Shown: piece after piece, positions 16,636-23,924 of the stretch
How positions within the stretch are numbered: position 1 is the first letter of the stretch
Layout of the letters: each line of letters starts with the position of its first letter
Assembly: GCF_001941845.1 (NCBI RefSeq)
Contig: NZ_CP018870.1
Span: 3,752,501-3,816,500, forward strand
Direction of reading: 5' to 3'
Source of the DNA: Streptomyces sp. TN58
GTDB taxonomy: Bacteria > Actinomycetota > Actinomycetes > Streptomycetales > Streptomycetaceae
DNA: 64,000 bases
Translations under genes and position numbers: made by a program
Notes under the pieces: model-generated
What the model was told of the DNA's origin: nothing
Database searches by the model: none
What the model saw: only the letters and a program-made list of their open reading frames with translations

Positions 16636-17951
16636 GTATCCGCGTCCCCGCCGTCACGTCTCAGGTCATCGCGATCCGGCCCGGCCGGCCCCTCGCCGGT
16701 GCCGTGACGGTCGACGGTTCGAAGAACGCCGCGCTCCCGCTCGTCGCGGCTGCGGCCGCTCTCCTTCGCCCCGTGCGTCTCGACAACGTGCCCGCCAGCT
16801 CCGACGTCCAGACGCTGCTTGACCTGCTGCGGCAGGCGGGCTGGAACACCGCCCACCCGGTCGGTGACAGCCACACCGTCCTCGTCCTCCCCGGCGAGGC
16901 GACCCCGACGTCCGACGGCCTGGGCGAGGCCGCTTCCAGCATCCGTGCCTCGTACTACCTCGTCCCCGCTCTGATCGCCCGGTGCGGCCGGGCTCGGCTG
17001 CCCTGGCCGGGCGGATGCCGGATCGGCGACCGCGGCATGGAGCAGCACTTCAAGGTGTACGAAGCCTTCGGCGACCGCGTCCGCGTAGATGACAACGGGT
17101 ACGTCGTCGAAGCCGGCAAGGCGGTCCGTGGCACGGTGTCCATGGTGCTGCCGTTCCGATCACGCGGGGCGACAATCGCCGCAGTCCTGCGCGCCGTGGT
17201 CGCCGGTACGCCGCTGCGACTCGGGCAGCCGAACCTCTCCCCGGAGGTCCTCGGCGTCCTGAACGCGCTGACGGCCGTGGGGTACGAGTGCCGAGCCGGC
17301 GAGCGCGTCCTCACCCTCGCCCCGCCGTCTTCCGTTCCGGAGGACGTGCCCGTGTGGAAGGTGCCGGGAGACAAGATCGAGGCCGGGACCCTGGCCTGTG
17401 CCGTGGCCGCCACCGGCGGCACCGCGTGGATCAAGGGCGTCCACGGACCTGACGTCGCACCGCTGGTCACCGCCCTGCGCCGAATGGGCATCGCGACGAC
17501 CGACGAACCGGAGACCCTGGTCGTTCACGGTCGGGACATTCAGCCGACTGGCCGACCGTTGCGGGCCATGGCCTCCCTGGCCCCTGGTGGCCTCGACGCC
17601 GACTTTGAGCCGCCGCTCCTCGGCCTGGCTCTGGGCTTCCCCGGCACCCACGTGTTCTCGGACCCGATCAACCCCGGGCGCCACAGCAACCTCATCCCGC
17701 AGCTCGTTCGCATGGGTGGGCAGATCACCGAACTGTCTTCCACCGAGTGCAGGTTCACCGGACCCCAGCGGCTGACGGGTGCCGGAGTGGAGGCGACCGA
17801 CATCCGCACGGGTTCGGCGCTGATGGTCGCCGGGCTCACCGCCCGCGGCGTCACGACACTCGGCGGGGTCGACCAGATCCGTCGCGGCCACGCCGACCTG
17901 CCGGGCAAGCTCCTCGCCCTCGGCGCCGACATCTGTGAGGTCACCCCATGA
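16632..17951 (+). CDS. MurA-like enolpyruvyl transferase
   Basis: 439 residues, the EPSP-synthase/MurA two-domain fold. DGSKNAALPLV (Lys31, Asn32) matches the MurA substrate site. Cys129 and Arg134 in PGGCRIGDR match the catalytic Cys115 and Arg120 of E. coli MurA, and LAPGGLDADFEPPLLGLALG matches the C-terminal PEP region. It should transfer enolpyruvate from PEP to a sugar nucleotide or nucleotide. Housekeeping murA would lie elsewhere. In this operon, with nucleotidase- and deaminase-like genes, a nucleotide acceptor (as in nikkomycin-type NikO) is a serious alternative to UDP-GlcNAc. Confidence 0.87.
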   Translation: MSIRVPAVTSQVIAIRPGRPLAGAVTVDGSKNAALPLVAAAAALLRPVRLDNVPASSDVQTLLDLLRQAGWNTAHPVGDSHTVLVLPGEATPTSDGLGEAASSIRASYYLVPALIARCGRARLPWPGGCRIGDRGMEQHFKVYEAFGDRVRVDDNGYVVEAGKAVRGTVSMVLPFRSRGATIAAVLRAVVAGTPLRLGQPNLSPEVLGVLNALTAVGYECRAGERVLTLAPPSSVPEDVPVWKVPGDKIEAGTLACAVAATGGTAWIKGVHGPDVAPLVTALRRMGIATTDEPETLVVHGRDIQPTGRPLRAMASLAPGGLDADFEPPLLGLALGFPGTHVFSDPINPGRHSNLIPQLVRMGGQITELSSTECRFTGPQRLTGAGVEATDIRTGSALMVAGLTARGVTTLGGVDQIRRGHADLPGKLLALGADICEVTP

Positions 17952-18985
17952 CCGCAGCCAGGCGCTTCCAACGGATCATCGCCACCACCGACTTCCACTC
18001 GGCCTTCGACGACGCCGTGCCGATGCTCGCGCACCTGCACGCCATAAGGCACGACAGCCTCGTCGTGGACTGCGGCGACTTCTTCGAGGGCACCGGCTAC
18101 TACCGGCTGGGCAAGGGAGCCGTCGAGCGGGAGATCCTCACGACGCTGTACGACGTGCTGGCGCCCGGAAACCACGGCTGGCCCCACTACTCCGAGCCCG
18201 GCCTGCGCGAGATGACGGTCTCCGCCAACGCCGTCGACGACGCCGGGCAACCGCTCTTCGACCGCCTCCGCGTCGTCGAGGTACACGACCGCCGGGTCGC
18301 CGTCACCGCGGTCATCGGCGTGAGCGCGTTCCACACCATCCCCGCCGGCCAGCGGGCCGGACACCACGTCACTGACCCCGTCATCGCGCTGCGCGAACTG
18401 ATGCTGGAACATCACCACCACGTGGACTCGTGGATCGTGCTGTCCCACTCCGGCTTCGACGAGGACATCAGGCTCGCCGGCGCCTGCCCGTTCGTGGACG
18501 TCATCTTCGCCGGCCACTGCCACAGCGACACCTACGGGCCCGTGCACGTAGGCGACACCCTCGTGGTCAAGGGCCGTGAGCTGGCCGCCGGGTACGCCGC
18601 CGCCGAACCTGTCGGCTCCGGCTGGGCCGCCCGTACCGCCGTCTTCCCCGCCCCTACGACGGTCCCAGACGAACTCGCCGCCGTGGACGAGGAGATCGAC
18701 TCCATCGGCCGGATGCTCGCCACTCCCCTCGGCACCGTCGACGAGCCCTACCGGGACGCCATCCTCGACCGACGCCGGCTCCTCCAGGACGTCGCCTCCC
18801 GGCTTCACACCGGCCTTGGCGCCGACGCCGTCATCCTCAACGACACCGCCCTACGGCCCACCCGCCTCGGCGACGTCCTCACGCTCGGAGACCTGCTGGC
18901 CATCGAGCCGTTCGACAACCAGCTCGTCCACGCACTCCTCCCCGACAGGTACGCGGATTCCCCGGACAGCCTGCTCAGCGCCTGA
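17948..18985 (+). CDS. 5'-nucleotidase-like metallophosphoesterase, frameshifted near the end
   Basis: 345 residues as written. Metallophosphoesterase motifs: DFH at 15-17, GDFFEG at 43-48, GNHG at 74-77, SH at 166-167 and GHCH at 189-192. The usual GNHD/E is GNHG. The part from about residue 250 resembles the start of a 5'-nucleotidase C-terminal domain. It stops at 18985, but a -1 frame continues in coding style to 19176 and overlaps the next start. A one-base loss at about 18950-18980 has probably removed the last 60-70 residues. The ATG start overlaps the MurA-like stop by 4 bp. Confidence 0.82.
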   Translation: MTAARRFQRIIATTDFHSAFDDAVPMLAHLHAIRHDSLVVDCGDFFEGTGYYRLGKGAVEREILTTLYDVLAPGNHGWPHYSEPGLREMTVSANAVDDAGQPLFDRLRVVEVHDRRVAVTAVIGVSAFHTIPAGQRAGHHVTDPVIALRELMLEHHHHVDSWIVLSHSGFDEDIRLAGACPFVDVIFAGHCHSDTYGPVHVGDTLVVKGRELAAGYAAAEPVGSGWAARTAVFPAPTTVPDELAAVDEEIDSIGRMLATPLGTVDEPYRDAILDRRRLLQDVASRLHTGLGADAVILNDTALRPTRLGDVLTLGDLLAIEPFDNQLVHALLPDRYADSPDSLLSA

Positions 18986-19176
18986 CCGAGCAGACCGGCC
19001 CCTTGGCCGTCGCTCCCTGGCCGCTGCCGCAAGGCATCCGGTCCGTCCTGACGACCGGCTACCTCGCCGACACCTACCTCGGCGGACGCACTCACCAAGC
19101 CGGCCTCCGCCTCGGCGAGGCCGTCCGCCGCACCCTCGCCACCCCGCTGCCCGACCAGGAGGAAGGCGCACGATGA
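18986..19176 (+). pseudogene. Detached C-terminal tail of the nucleotidase-like gene
   Basis: In the -1 frame relative to the preceding gene, from about 18955, the sequence reads through LTEQTGPLAVAPWPLPQGIRS to a TGA at 19174-19176, which overlaps the ATG at 19173. Codon use is normal, and the overlap matches the other coupled junctions of the operon. This tail therefore belonged to the preceding gene. Confidence 0.7.
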
Positions 19177-19712
19177 TCCTCACCGGCCCCGAGATCACCT
19201 CCGCCGCCCACGACGGCCGCCTGACGATCAGCCCGTTCGAACCCGGGCAGGTCAACCCCAACAGCTACAACGTCCGCCTCGGTCCCACCCTGCTGACCTA
19301 CACGACCGCCGTCATCGACGCCCACCAGCCGAACCCGACCACCACGGTCGAGATCGGCGAGGACGGGTACGTCCTCCAGCCCGGCGAGCTCTATCTCGGC
19401 CACACCCTCGAACAGGTCGGCTCCAATACCTTCGTCCCGCTGCTGTTCGGCCGCTCCTCGGTCGGACGGCTCGGCCTGTTCGTTGAGATCACCGCCCCCA
19501 TCGGCGACATCGGATTCCACGGCCAGTGGACCCTGATGCTCTCCCCGATCCGGCCCCTGCGCGTGTACGCGGGCATGAAGATCGGGCAGATCATGTTCTT
19601 CGTCTCCACCGGCGACATCGACCTGTACGCGGGCAAGTACCAGGCTGCCGACGGCCCCCAGCCCTCCCGCTACTGGCGGGACATCGCCCGCGTCGGGGCG
19701 GTCGCCTCGTGA
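19173..19712 (+). CDS. dCTP-deaminase-fold protein A, catalytic Glu replaced
   Basis: 179 residues. It aligns over its whole length with Dcd: FGRSSVGRLGLF at 92-103 matches [10 protein letters not shown], and GDIGFHGQWTLML at 111-123 matches [14 protein letters not shown]. The glutamate that acts in catalysis (Glu129 of the chromosomal Dcd) is Met122 here, while the Ser/Arg substrate motif and the aspartate of the IDPG motif (Asp112) remain. Deamination by this chain alone is therefore doubtful. It is coupled by 4-bp overlaps on both sides and probably partners with the following homologue. Confidence 0.85.
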   Translation: MILTGPEITSAAHDGRLTISPFEPGQVNPNSYNVRLGPTLLTYTTAVIDAHQPNPTTTVEIGEDGYVLQPGELYLGHTLEQVGSNTFVPLLFGRSSVGRLGLFVEITAPIGDIGFHGQWTLMLSPIRPLRVYAGMKIGQIMFFVSTGDIDLYAGKYQAADGPQPSRYWRDIARVGAVAS

Positions 19713-20245
19713 TCCTCACCGGCCCCGCGATCACCGCCGCAGTCCGCGCGGGCGAGATCACCATCGACCCGTACGACCCCACCCGCGTCTCCCCGAACGC
19801 CTACGACTGGTGCCTCGGCGACACCCTCCGCGTCTGCGCCGGCGACCTCGACGCCGCCGTCCCCACCACCTACATCGAGCAGACGATCCCCACCACCGGC
19901 GTGGTCCTCCGGCCCGGCCTGCTCTATCTCGGCGTCACCCACGAGCGCACCGGCTCGGAGAGTTACGCGCAGATGCTCAACGGCGACCGCACCATCGGAG
20001 CTCTCGGCATCTGGGTCCACGTCTCCGCCCCACTGGGGCACCAGGGCCACGCGATCCGCTGGACCCTGGAGATCCGGGCCGCGCGGCCCGTCCGTGTCTA
20101 CCCGGGCATGACGTTCGGCAAGCTGGTCTTCCTCACGACCCAGGGCACACCAGCCAGCTACCAGCAGCAGCTCGCGAAGTACGCCGCCACCGAGGGCATC
20201 GACATCTCCCGCCTCTACGAGGAGATCGAAGGAGGCCGCCAGTGA
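19709..20245 (+). CDS. dCTP-deaminase-fold protein B, substrate motif lost
   Basis: 178 residues from GTG. Related to the preceding gene: the first residues MILTGP.IT are the same and the end of the fold (PVRVYPGMTFGKLVF) is conserved. It keeps the catalytic-position glutamate (Glu121 in WTLEI). The GKSSLGRLG motif has become GDRTIGALG, losing the Ser and Arg, and the IDPG aspartate is His111. Its losses complement those of protein A. The GTG overlaps the stop of A, and its own stop overlaps the glycosyltransferase start, indicating tight co-translation. Confidence 0.85.
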   Translation: MILTGPAITAAVRAGEITIDPYDPTRVSPNAYDWCLGDTLRVCAGDLDAAVPTTYIEQTIPTTGVVLRPGLLYLGVTHERTGSESYAQMLNGDRTIGALGIWVHVSAPLGHQGHAIRWTLEIRAARPVRVYPGMTFGKLVFLTTQGTPASYQQQLAKYAATEGIDISRLYEEIEGGRQ

Positions 20246-21363
20246 GTCTCCATGTCAGCCCTACCCCGGGACCGATGCCCGCTACGTTCCTGGACCTGCC
20301 CGCCGGCTGCCCCGGCGGCAGCGTCGAGCTGTTCCTCGATCTCTACACCGGCGAGAAGCCCCTCATCCCGGCAAGGGCCTTCATGCTCGCCCCGGCCGGA
20401 CCCCGCCCCCTGACGCCGGCCGGTCTCGACCTGCTGAGCGCGGGCGGCAAGTGCTTGGAGGGACCGGCCTTCGGCCGCTACGTCTCCGCGCTGCGCAGAG
20501 CCCTGATGGCGGCGATCAACCCCTCCCGGATCGACGTCCTGCACCTGCAGCACCTCGCCTTTGGCGCCACACCCGCCCTGATGAGGGCCCTACCCGCACA
20601 CCCCCGCATCGCTCTGGTTCACGGCACCGACCTGCTCTTCGCCGAAGCCCACCGTGACCAGCTCCAGGTTCTGCGGGCGACCGCCCGGGCCGCCGACGCC
20701 ATCGTCGTCCCCACCGGCGCCATGGCCGATCACCTCCTCAAGCTTGCCCCGCAGACCGACCGCCGCAAGATCACCCACATCCCCTGGGGTATCCCCGACG
20801 GCCTCCTCAGCCGCCCGCCCGTCCGCAACACCCATCCGTCGAGGAGCCACCTGCGGTTGCTGTACGCGGGCCGGCTGACTGCCGAGAAGGGCGTCGAGGC
20901 CCTGATCCGGAGCGTGGCCCCGCTCCAGGGCGTCGAGCTGTCGATCGCCGCTCCAAGCGCCCAGTTCCGCGCGCTGGCCCCGCGGCTGCAACGGGCCCGG
21001 GTGAGGGCCCGCTACCTCGGCTGGCTCCGCCGTCCCCAGCTGTGGAAAACGTTCGCCGAGCACGACGTGCTCGTCATGCCCTCCACGACCCTGGAAGCCA
21101 TGGGCCTGGTCGCCCTGGAAGCCCAAGCCTGCGGCCTCCCCGTCGTCTACCAGCCCGTGCCCGGCCTTAGTGAAGCCCTCGCCCGCTCCGGCATGGCCAC
21201 CGATTTCACCCACCCCTCCGCGCTCACCCGGGATCTGGACCGCCTGAGAACCGAACCCAATCTCCTCCCCGCCCTCCGGCAAGCCGGGTACGCCAACGCC
21301 GCCCGGTACCCCCTGTCGAAGACCGCCCGAGAACTGGCCGCCCTCGGCCGCCAGCTCACGTGA
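20242..21363 (+). CDS. GT4-type glycosyltransferase
   Basis: 373 residues from GTG 20242. GT-B fold: N-terminal glycine-rich PAGCPGGSVELFLDLYTG at about 17-34, VHGTDLLF in mid-protein, then LLYAGRLTAEKGVEALIRSV starting the nucleotide-sugar domain. The E-x7-E region is TTLEAMGLVALEAQACGLPVVY. It should transfer a sugar from a nucleotide donor to an unknown acceptor in the cytoplasm. It is coupled to the upstream deaminase-like gene by a 4-bp overlap. Confidence 0.88.
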   Translation: MSLHVSPTPGPMPATFLDLPAGCPGGSVELFLDLYTGEKPLIPARAFMLAPAGPRPLTPAGLDLLSAGGKCLEGPAFGRYVSALRRALMAAINPSRIDVLHLQHLAFGATPALMRALPAHPRIALVHGTDLLFAEAHRDQLQVLRATARAADAIVVPTGAMADHLLKLAPQTDRRKITHIPWGIPDGLLSRPPVRNTHPSRSHLRLLYAGRLTAEKGVEALIRSVAPLQGVELSIAAPSAQFRALAPRLQRARVRARYLGWLRRPQLWKTFAEHDVLVMPSTTLEAMGLVALEAQACGLPVVYQPVPGLSEALARSGMATDFTHPSALTRDLDRLRTEPNLLPALRQAGYANAARYPLSKTARELAALGRQLT

Positions 21364-21473
21364 GAACCCGCCGGGCAGGGCAGCGCCCCGCGACCATCGG
21401 CACGCCGATGCCCGACCCGCCCCACCCACGTCACTACGCTGGCCGCTGGGATGCCCACATGAAGAGGGAGACC

Positions 21474-22517
21474 ATGCCGTACCGCACCGACCGCATCGAG
21501 AACCTGCTGAGCGAAGGCGTCCGCGACAAGGTCTACCCGGGCGCGGCGTGGGCCGTCGGCGACTCCGGCGGAGTCCGGGCAACGGGCGCCACCGGCGTCC
21601 TCGACCCCGACGAACCGAACGTAAGGATGCAGCCGGACACCGTCTTCGATGCCGCCAGCCTCACCAAGATCCTCGCTGTCTGGGCCTCCGTGGGAGCCCT
21701 GTGGGAGGACGGCGTCCTCGACCTGGACGCCCCGCTCGGCACCTTCTGGGACGAGGTCACCGGCCACCCCCTCGGCGCTGTGACCGCCCGGCAGCTCCTG
21801 ACCCACACCGCCGGCCTCCCCCTCCGGGCCCAGCTGAAGAACCTCTACGGCACCGACCCCGCCGGCATCCGCCGCGGAGTCCTGCAGGAAGCCCTCAACC
21901 GGCCGCCCGGCGAGGCCGTCGAGTACACCGACCGGGCCGCCCTCATCCTCGGCTACCTCGCCGAACACCTCTCCGGCCAGCCCCTCGACCAGCTATGCGA
22001 GACAAGGACCTGGCGCCCTCTGGGCATGGACTCCACCCGCTTCGGCCCGCTGCCCACCGACATCGCGTCCCGCTGCGCCCCCACCGAACTCGACCAGGAC
22101 ACCGGCACCCACCTCAAGGGCACCGCACACGACTTCTCCGCCCGGCTCCACGGCGGAGTCTGCGGCATCGCCGGCGCCTTCACCGTCCTCGACGACCTGG
22201 CAGTCTTCCTGCGCTACATGCTCGACCCCACCACGGCCCCCGCCGAGACCGGCTTCGGCGCCGAGTGGAGTGCCCACTCCCTCACCGTGCAGACCGGCGG
22301 CCTCCAGCCCGAGCGCGGCCTGTTCTGGCACCCGGCCCCCGGCACCACCGACGAGCAGGACGTCTGGGTCCACTACGGCTTCACCGGCACCGGCATGTGG
22401 ATCTCCCCCACCCAGAACCGCTGGGCGGTGCTGCTGACCAACAAGCTCTACTACACCCGCGACCGCCAGCCGCTGACCGACGTCCGCAATGCCTTCCGCG
22501 AGCTGGCGTTCGCCTGA
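21474..22517 (+). CDS. Serine hydrolase of the beta-lactamase/DD-peptidase family
   Basis: 347 residues from ATG 21474, chosen for the GAGGGAG site; an upstream GTG at 21360 overlapping the previous stop would add 38 residues. Active-site motifs: SLTK at 62-65 (Ser62 nucleophile, Lys65), YTD at 150-152 as the YxN equivalent, and HYGFTGTG near 297 as the third motif. No signal peptide is seen, so it probably works in the cytoplasm as an esterase, amidase or acyltransferase rather than on the wall. It is last in the cargo operon, followed by array B. Confidence 0.85.
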   Translation: MPYRTDRIENLLSEGVRDKVYPGAAWAVGDSGGVRATGATGVLDPDEPNVRMQPDTVFDAASLTKILAVWASVGALWEDGVLDLDAPLGTFWDEVTGHPLGAVTARQLLTHTAGLPLRAQLKNLYGTDPAGIRRGVLQEALNRPPGEAVEYTDRAALILGYLAEHLSGQPLDQLCETRTWRPLGMDSTRFGPLPTDIASRCAPTELDQDTGTHLKGTAHDFSARLHGGVCGIAGAFTVLDDLAVFLRYMLDPTTAPAETGFGAEWSAHSLTVQTGGLQPERGLFWHPAPGTTDEQDVWVHYGFTGTGMWISPTQNRWAVLLTNKLYYTRDRQPLTDVRNAFRELAFA

Positions 22518-22531
22518 GGCAGCCCTGGCAT

Positions 22532-22664
22532 GTTCCCTAAGGGAACAGCAGCCTGTTTCCTCAGGAAATAGGCTGCTGTTCACTGAGGGAACGGCGGATC
22601 CTTTCCGTCTCGGAACACCGAGCCCCTTCCGTCTTGGAACACTCCTGCCGTTCCGAAGCGGAAC
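22532..22664. repeat. Array B: six 15-bp palindromes at 23-24 bp spacing
   Basis: Units start at 22532, 22555, 22578, 22602, 22626 and 22650. Examples are GTTCCCTAAGGGAAC, GTTCACTGAGGGAAC and GTTCCGAAGCGGAAC. The unit at 22555 is GTTTC with GAAAT, and 22602 and 22626 have TTTCC and CTTCC as left halves. Spacers are 8-9 bp of unrelated sequence. It begins 15 bp after the hydrolase stop in a convergent gap, mirroring array A. Confidence 0.9.
22543..22581 (+). terminator. Long hairpin within array B
   Basis: 18-bp stem with one G-T pair (22543-22560 with 22564-22581) and a three-base loop. It is likely the terminator of the cargo operon and is built from palindrome units two and three plus their flanking spacers. 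Confidence 0.7.
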
Positions 22665-22741
22665 GGGAGGAACAGCCGGCCTCGCCCGTCTCCCAACAGG
22701 GAGCCTTTGTCGGTTCCCTCGTACACAGTCAACTCATGCCC

Positions 22742-22788
22742 TTGGACGAAGGTCCAGGTCAGCAACTTGGACCGTCTTCGTTGTCCAA
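22742..22788. repeat. Relic of the tRNA-Gly terminator (older junction)
   Basis: TTGGACGAAGGTCCAGGTCAG and the following arm, ending GTCTTCGTTGTCC, resemble the sequence after tRNA-Gly (TTGAACGAAGGCCCAGG...CTTTGTTGTC). The hairpin GGTCCA (22751) with TGGACC (22768) is kept. The tRNA end itself is not recognisable. It overlaps the 3' end of the DUF5994-like gene, encoding its last residues. Confidence 0.5.
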
Positions 22789-23283
22789 AGCGGTGCCGAC
22801 CGACGGGGCTGCGGCGTGGGGGAGTTCGGCGAGGAGGATCGCGGCGGCCTGGGTGACGTTGTCGGCGTGGACGGCGCGGGCCATGGCCGTGCGAGCGGCC
22901 TCGGGCGTGGTGGCGGGCGGGACGACCATGAGGGAGAAGTGGTCGTTGTCGCCGCGGGTGATCAGGACGGTGTCGTCGCCGACGGGGAAGGAGTCGAGGT
23001 GCACGACCTGGTCGTCGACGACCAGGCGGGTCGGGATGTCGTTCCAGGCGGAGGCGTCCAGACCTACCCGGGTGATGGGTCCGAGGTGTTCGGTCAGGGC
23101 GGTGATCAGCGGGGGGATCTCTCGCTCCACGTCACGTGAGCGCGGCCACCAGGCCCCGTCGAGCAGGCTCTTCCGGGACCCCGTCGTCTCCAGTCGGAGC
23201 AGCGCGGTACCCGGTCCGACGGCCCGGTGGATCTCGTCCGGCAGGAGGCGCGGGGGCGTGTGGGGAATGCCTGTGTCGGTCAT
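22759..23283 (-). CDS. DUF5994-like protein 1
   Basis: 174 residues from ATG 23283. It shares SLLDGAWWPRSRD (about residues 39-51) and the layout with the protein at 25278, matching the DUF5994 pattern common in Streptomyces; function unknown. The last residues (ALDNEDGPSC and the stop) are encoded by the terminator-like relic. The original 3' end was therefore probably replaced when the mobile element junction formed. It faces the cargo operon convergently. Confidence 0.75.
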   Translation of the reverse strand: MTDTGIPHTPPRLLPDEIHRAVGPGTALLRLETTGSRKSLLDGAWWPRSRDVEREIPPLITALTEHLGPITRVGLDASAWNDIPTRLVVDDQVVHLDSFPVGDDTVLITRGDNDHFSLMVVPPATTPEAARTAMARAVHADNVTQAAAILLAELPHAAAPSVGTALDNEDGPSC

Positions 23284-23490
23284 GGTCGGTCCGTCCGTCC
23301 ACGGGTGGTGCCGCTGCCGCCCGGACCGGTGCTACGGCGGACGCCGGGCCGGTGAGCGGGGCGGCGGCCCCGTTCTTTCACCGTACTCCGGGAGGACTCG
23401 CGGACGCGCCGTTCCCCGCCGCAGAACCGATCGGTGCCGGACCTTCGGACGTACCGTGGACGTACAGAGACCCGACCAGCCCGGCCTTCG

Positions 23491-23784
23491 ATGGGAAAGG
23501 ACGATGCCGCCTTGGACCGCAACGAGCCAGAACCCGACGTTCTGCCGCCGCCGGGGTACGCCGAAGTCCGCATCGTCGCCGCCACCCCGGACGCCGCCCG
23601 GATGGTGGCCGAGGTCCTCCGCCACTGCTTCGCCGGCGGCGAGCAGCGCAGCTATCCCACCCCGGGCGGGGGCACCCGCCTCCATCTCGCCGTCGACACC
23701 GCACACACCGCCGAACCGGCCCGGTCCTGGCTGGCCACCAGCAGGCCCCCGAGCGGCACGGGGCCCCACTCCCAGGAACCCTGA
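23491..23784 (+). CDS. Small hypothetical protein
   Basis: 97 residues from ATG 23491. Acidic N-terminus, then a compact alpha/beta region (AEVRIVAATPDAARMVAEVLRHCF and a C-terminal strand). No family recognised. It lies between the divergent DUF5994-like gene and the SpoIIE-type phosphatase gene, in a set that may respond to one signal. Confidence 0.6.
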   Translation: MGKDDAALDRNEPEPDVLPPPGYAEVRIVAATPDAARMVAEVLRHCFAGGEQRSYPTPGGGTRLHLAVDTAHTAEPARSWLATSRPPSGTGPHSQEP

Positions 23785-23924
23785 CCAGGCGGCCGGAGCC
23801 GTCGGGCGCGCGTGGCGGCCCAGGTTGCCGCGGAGCATCCTGGAAGCCGCATCGCGATGCCGACGGATCGGCCCGTCGGCACCGGACCAGGGTGTTGCCC
23901 CGCCGCCCGCCTGGAGGCCCCCGG

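Noticed and set aside
18940..18990. Programmed -1 ribosomal frameshift in the nucleotidase-like gene
   Set aside because: No slippery heptamer is seen near the junction; a one-base loss or sequencing error is simpler.
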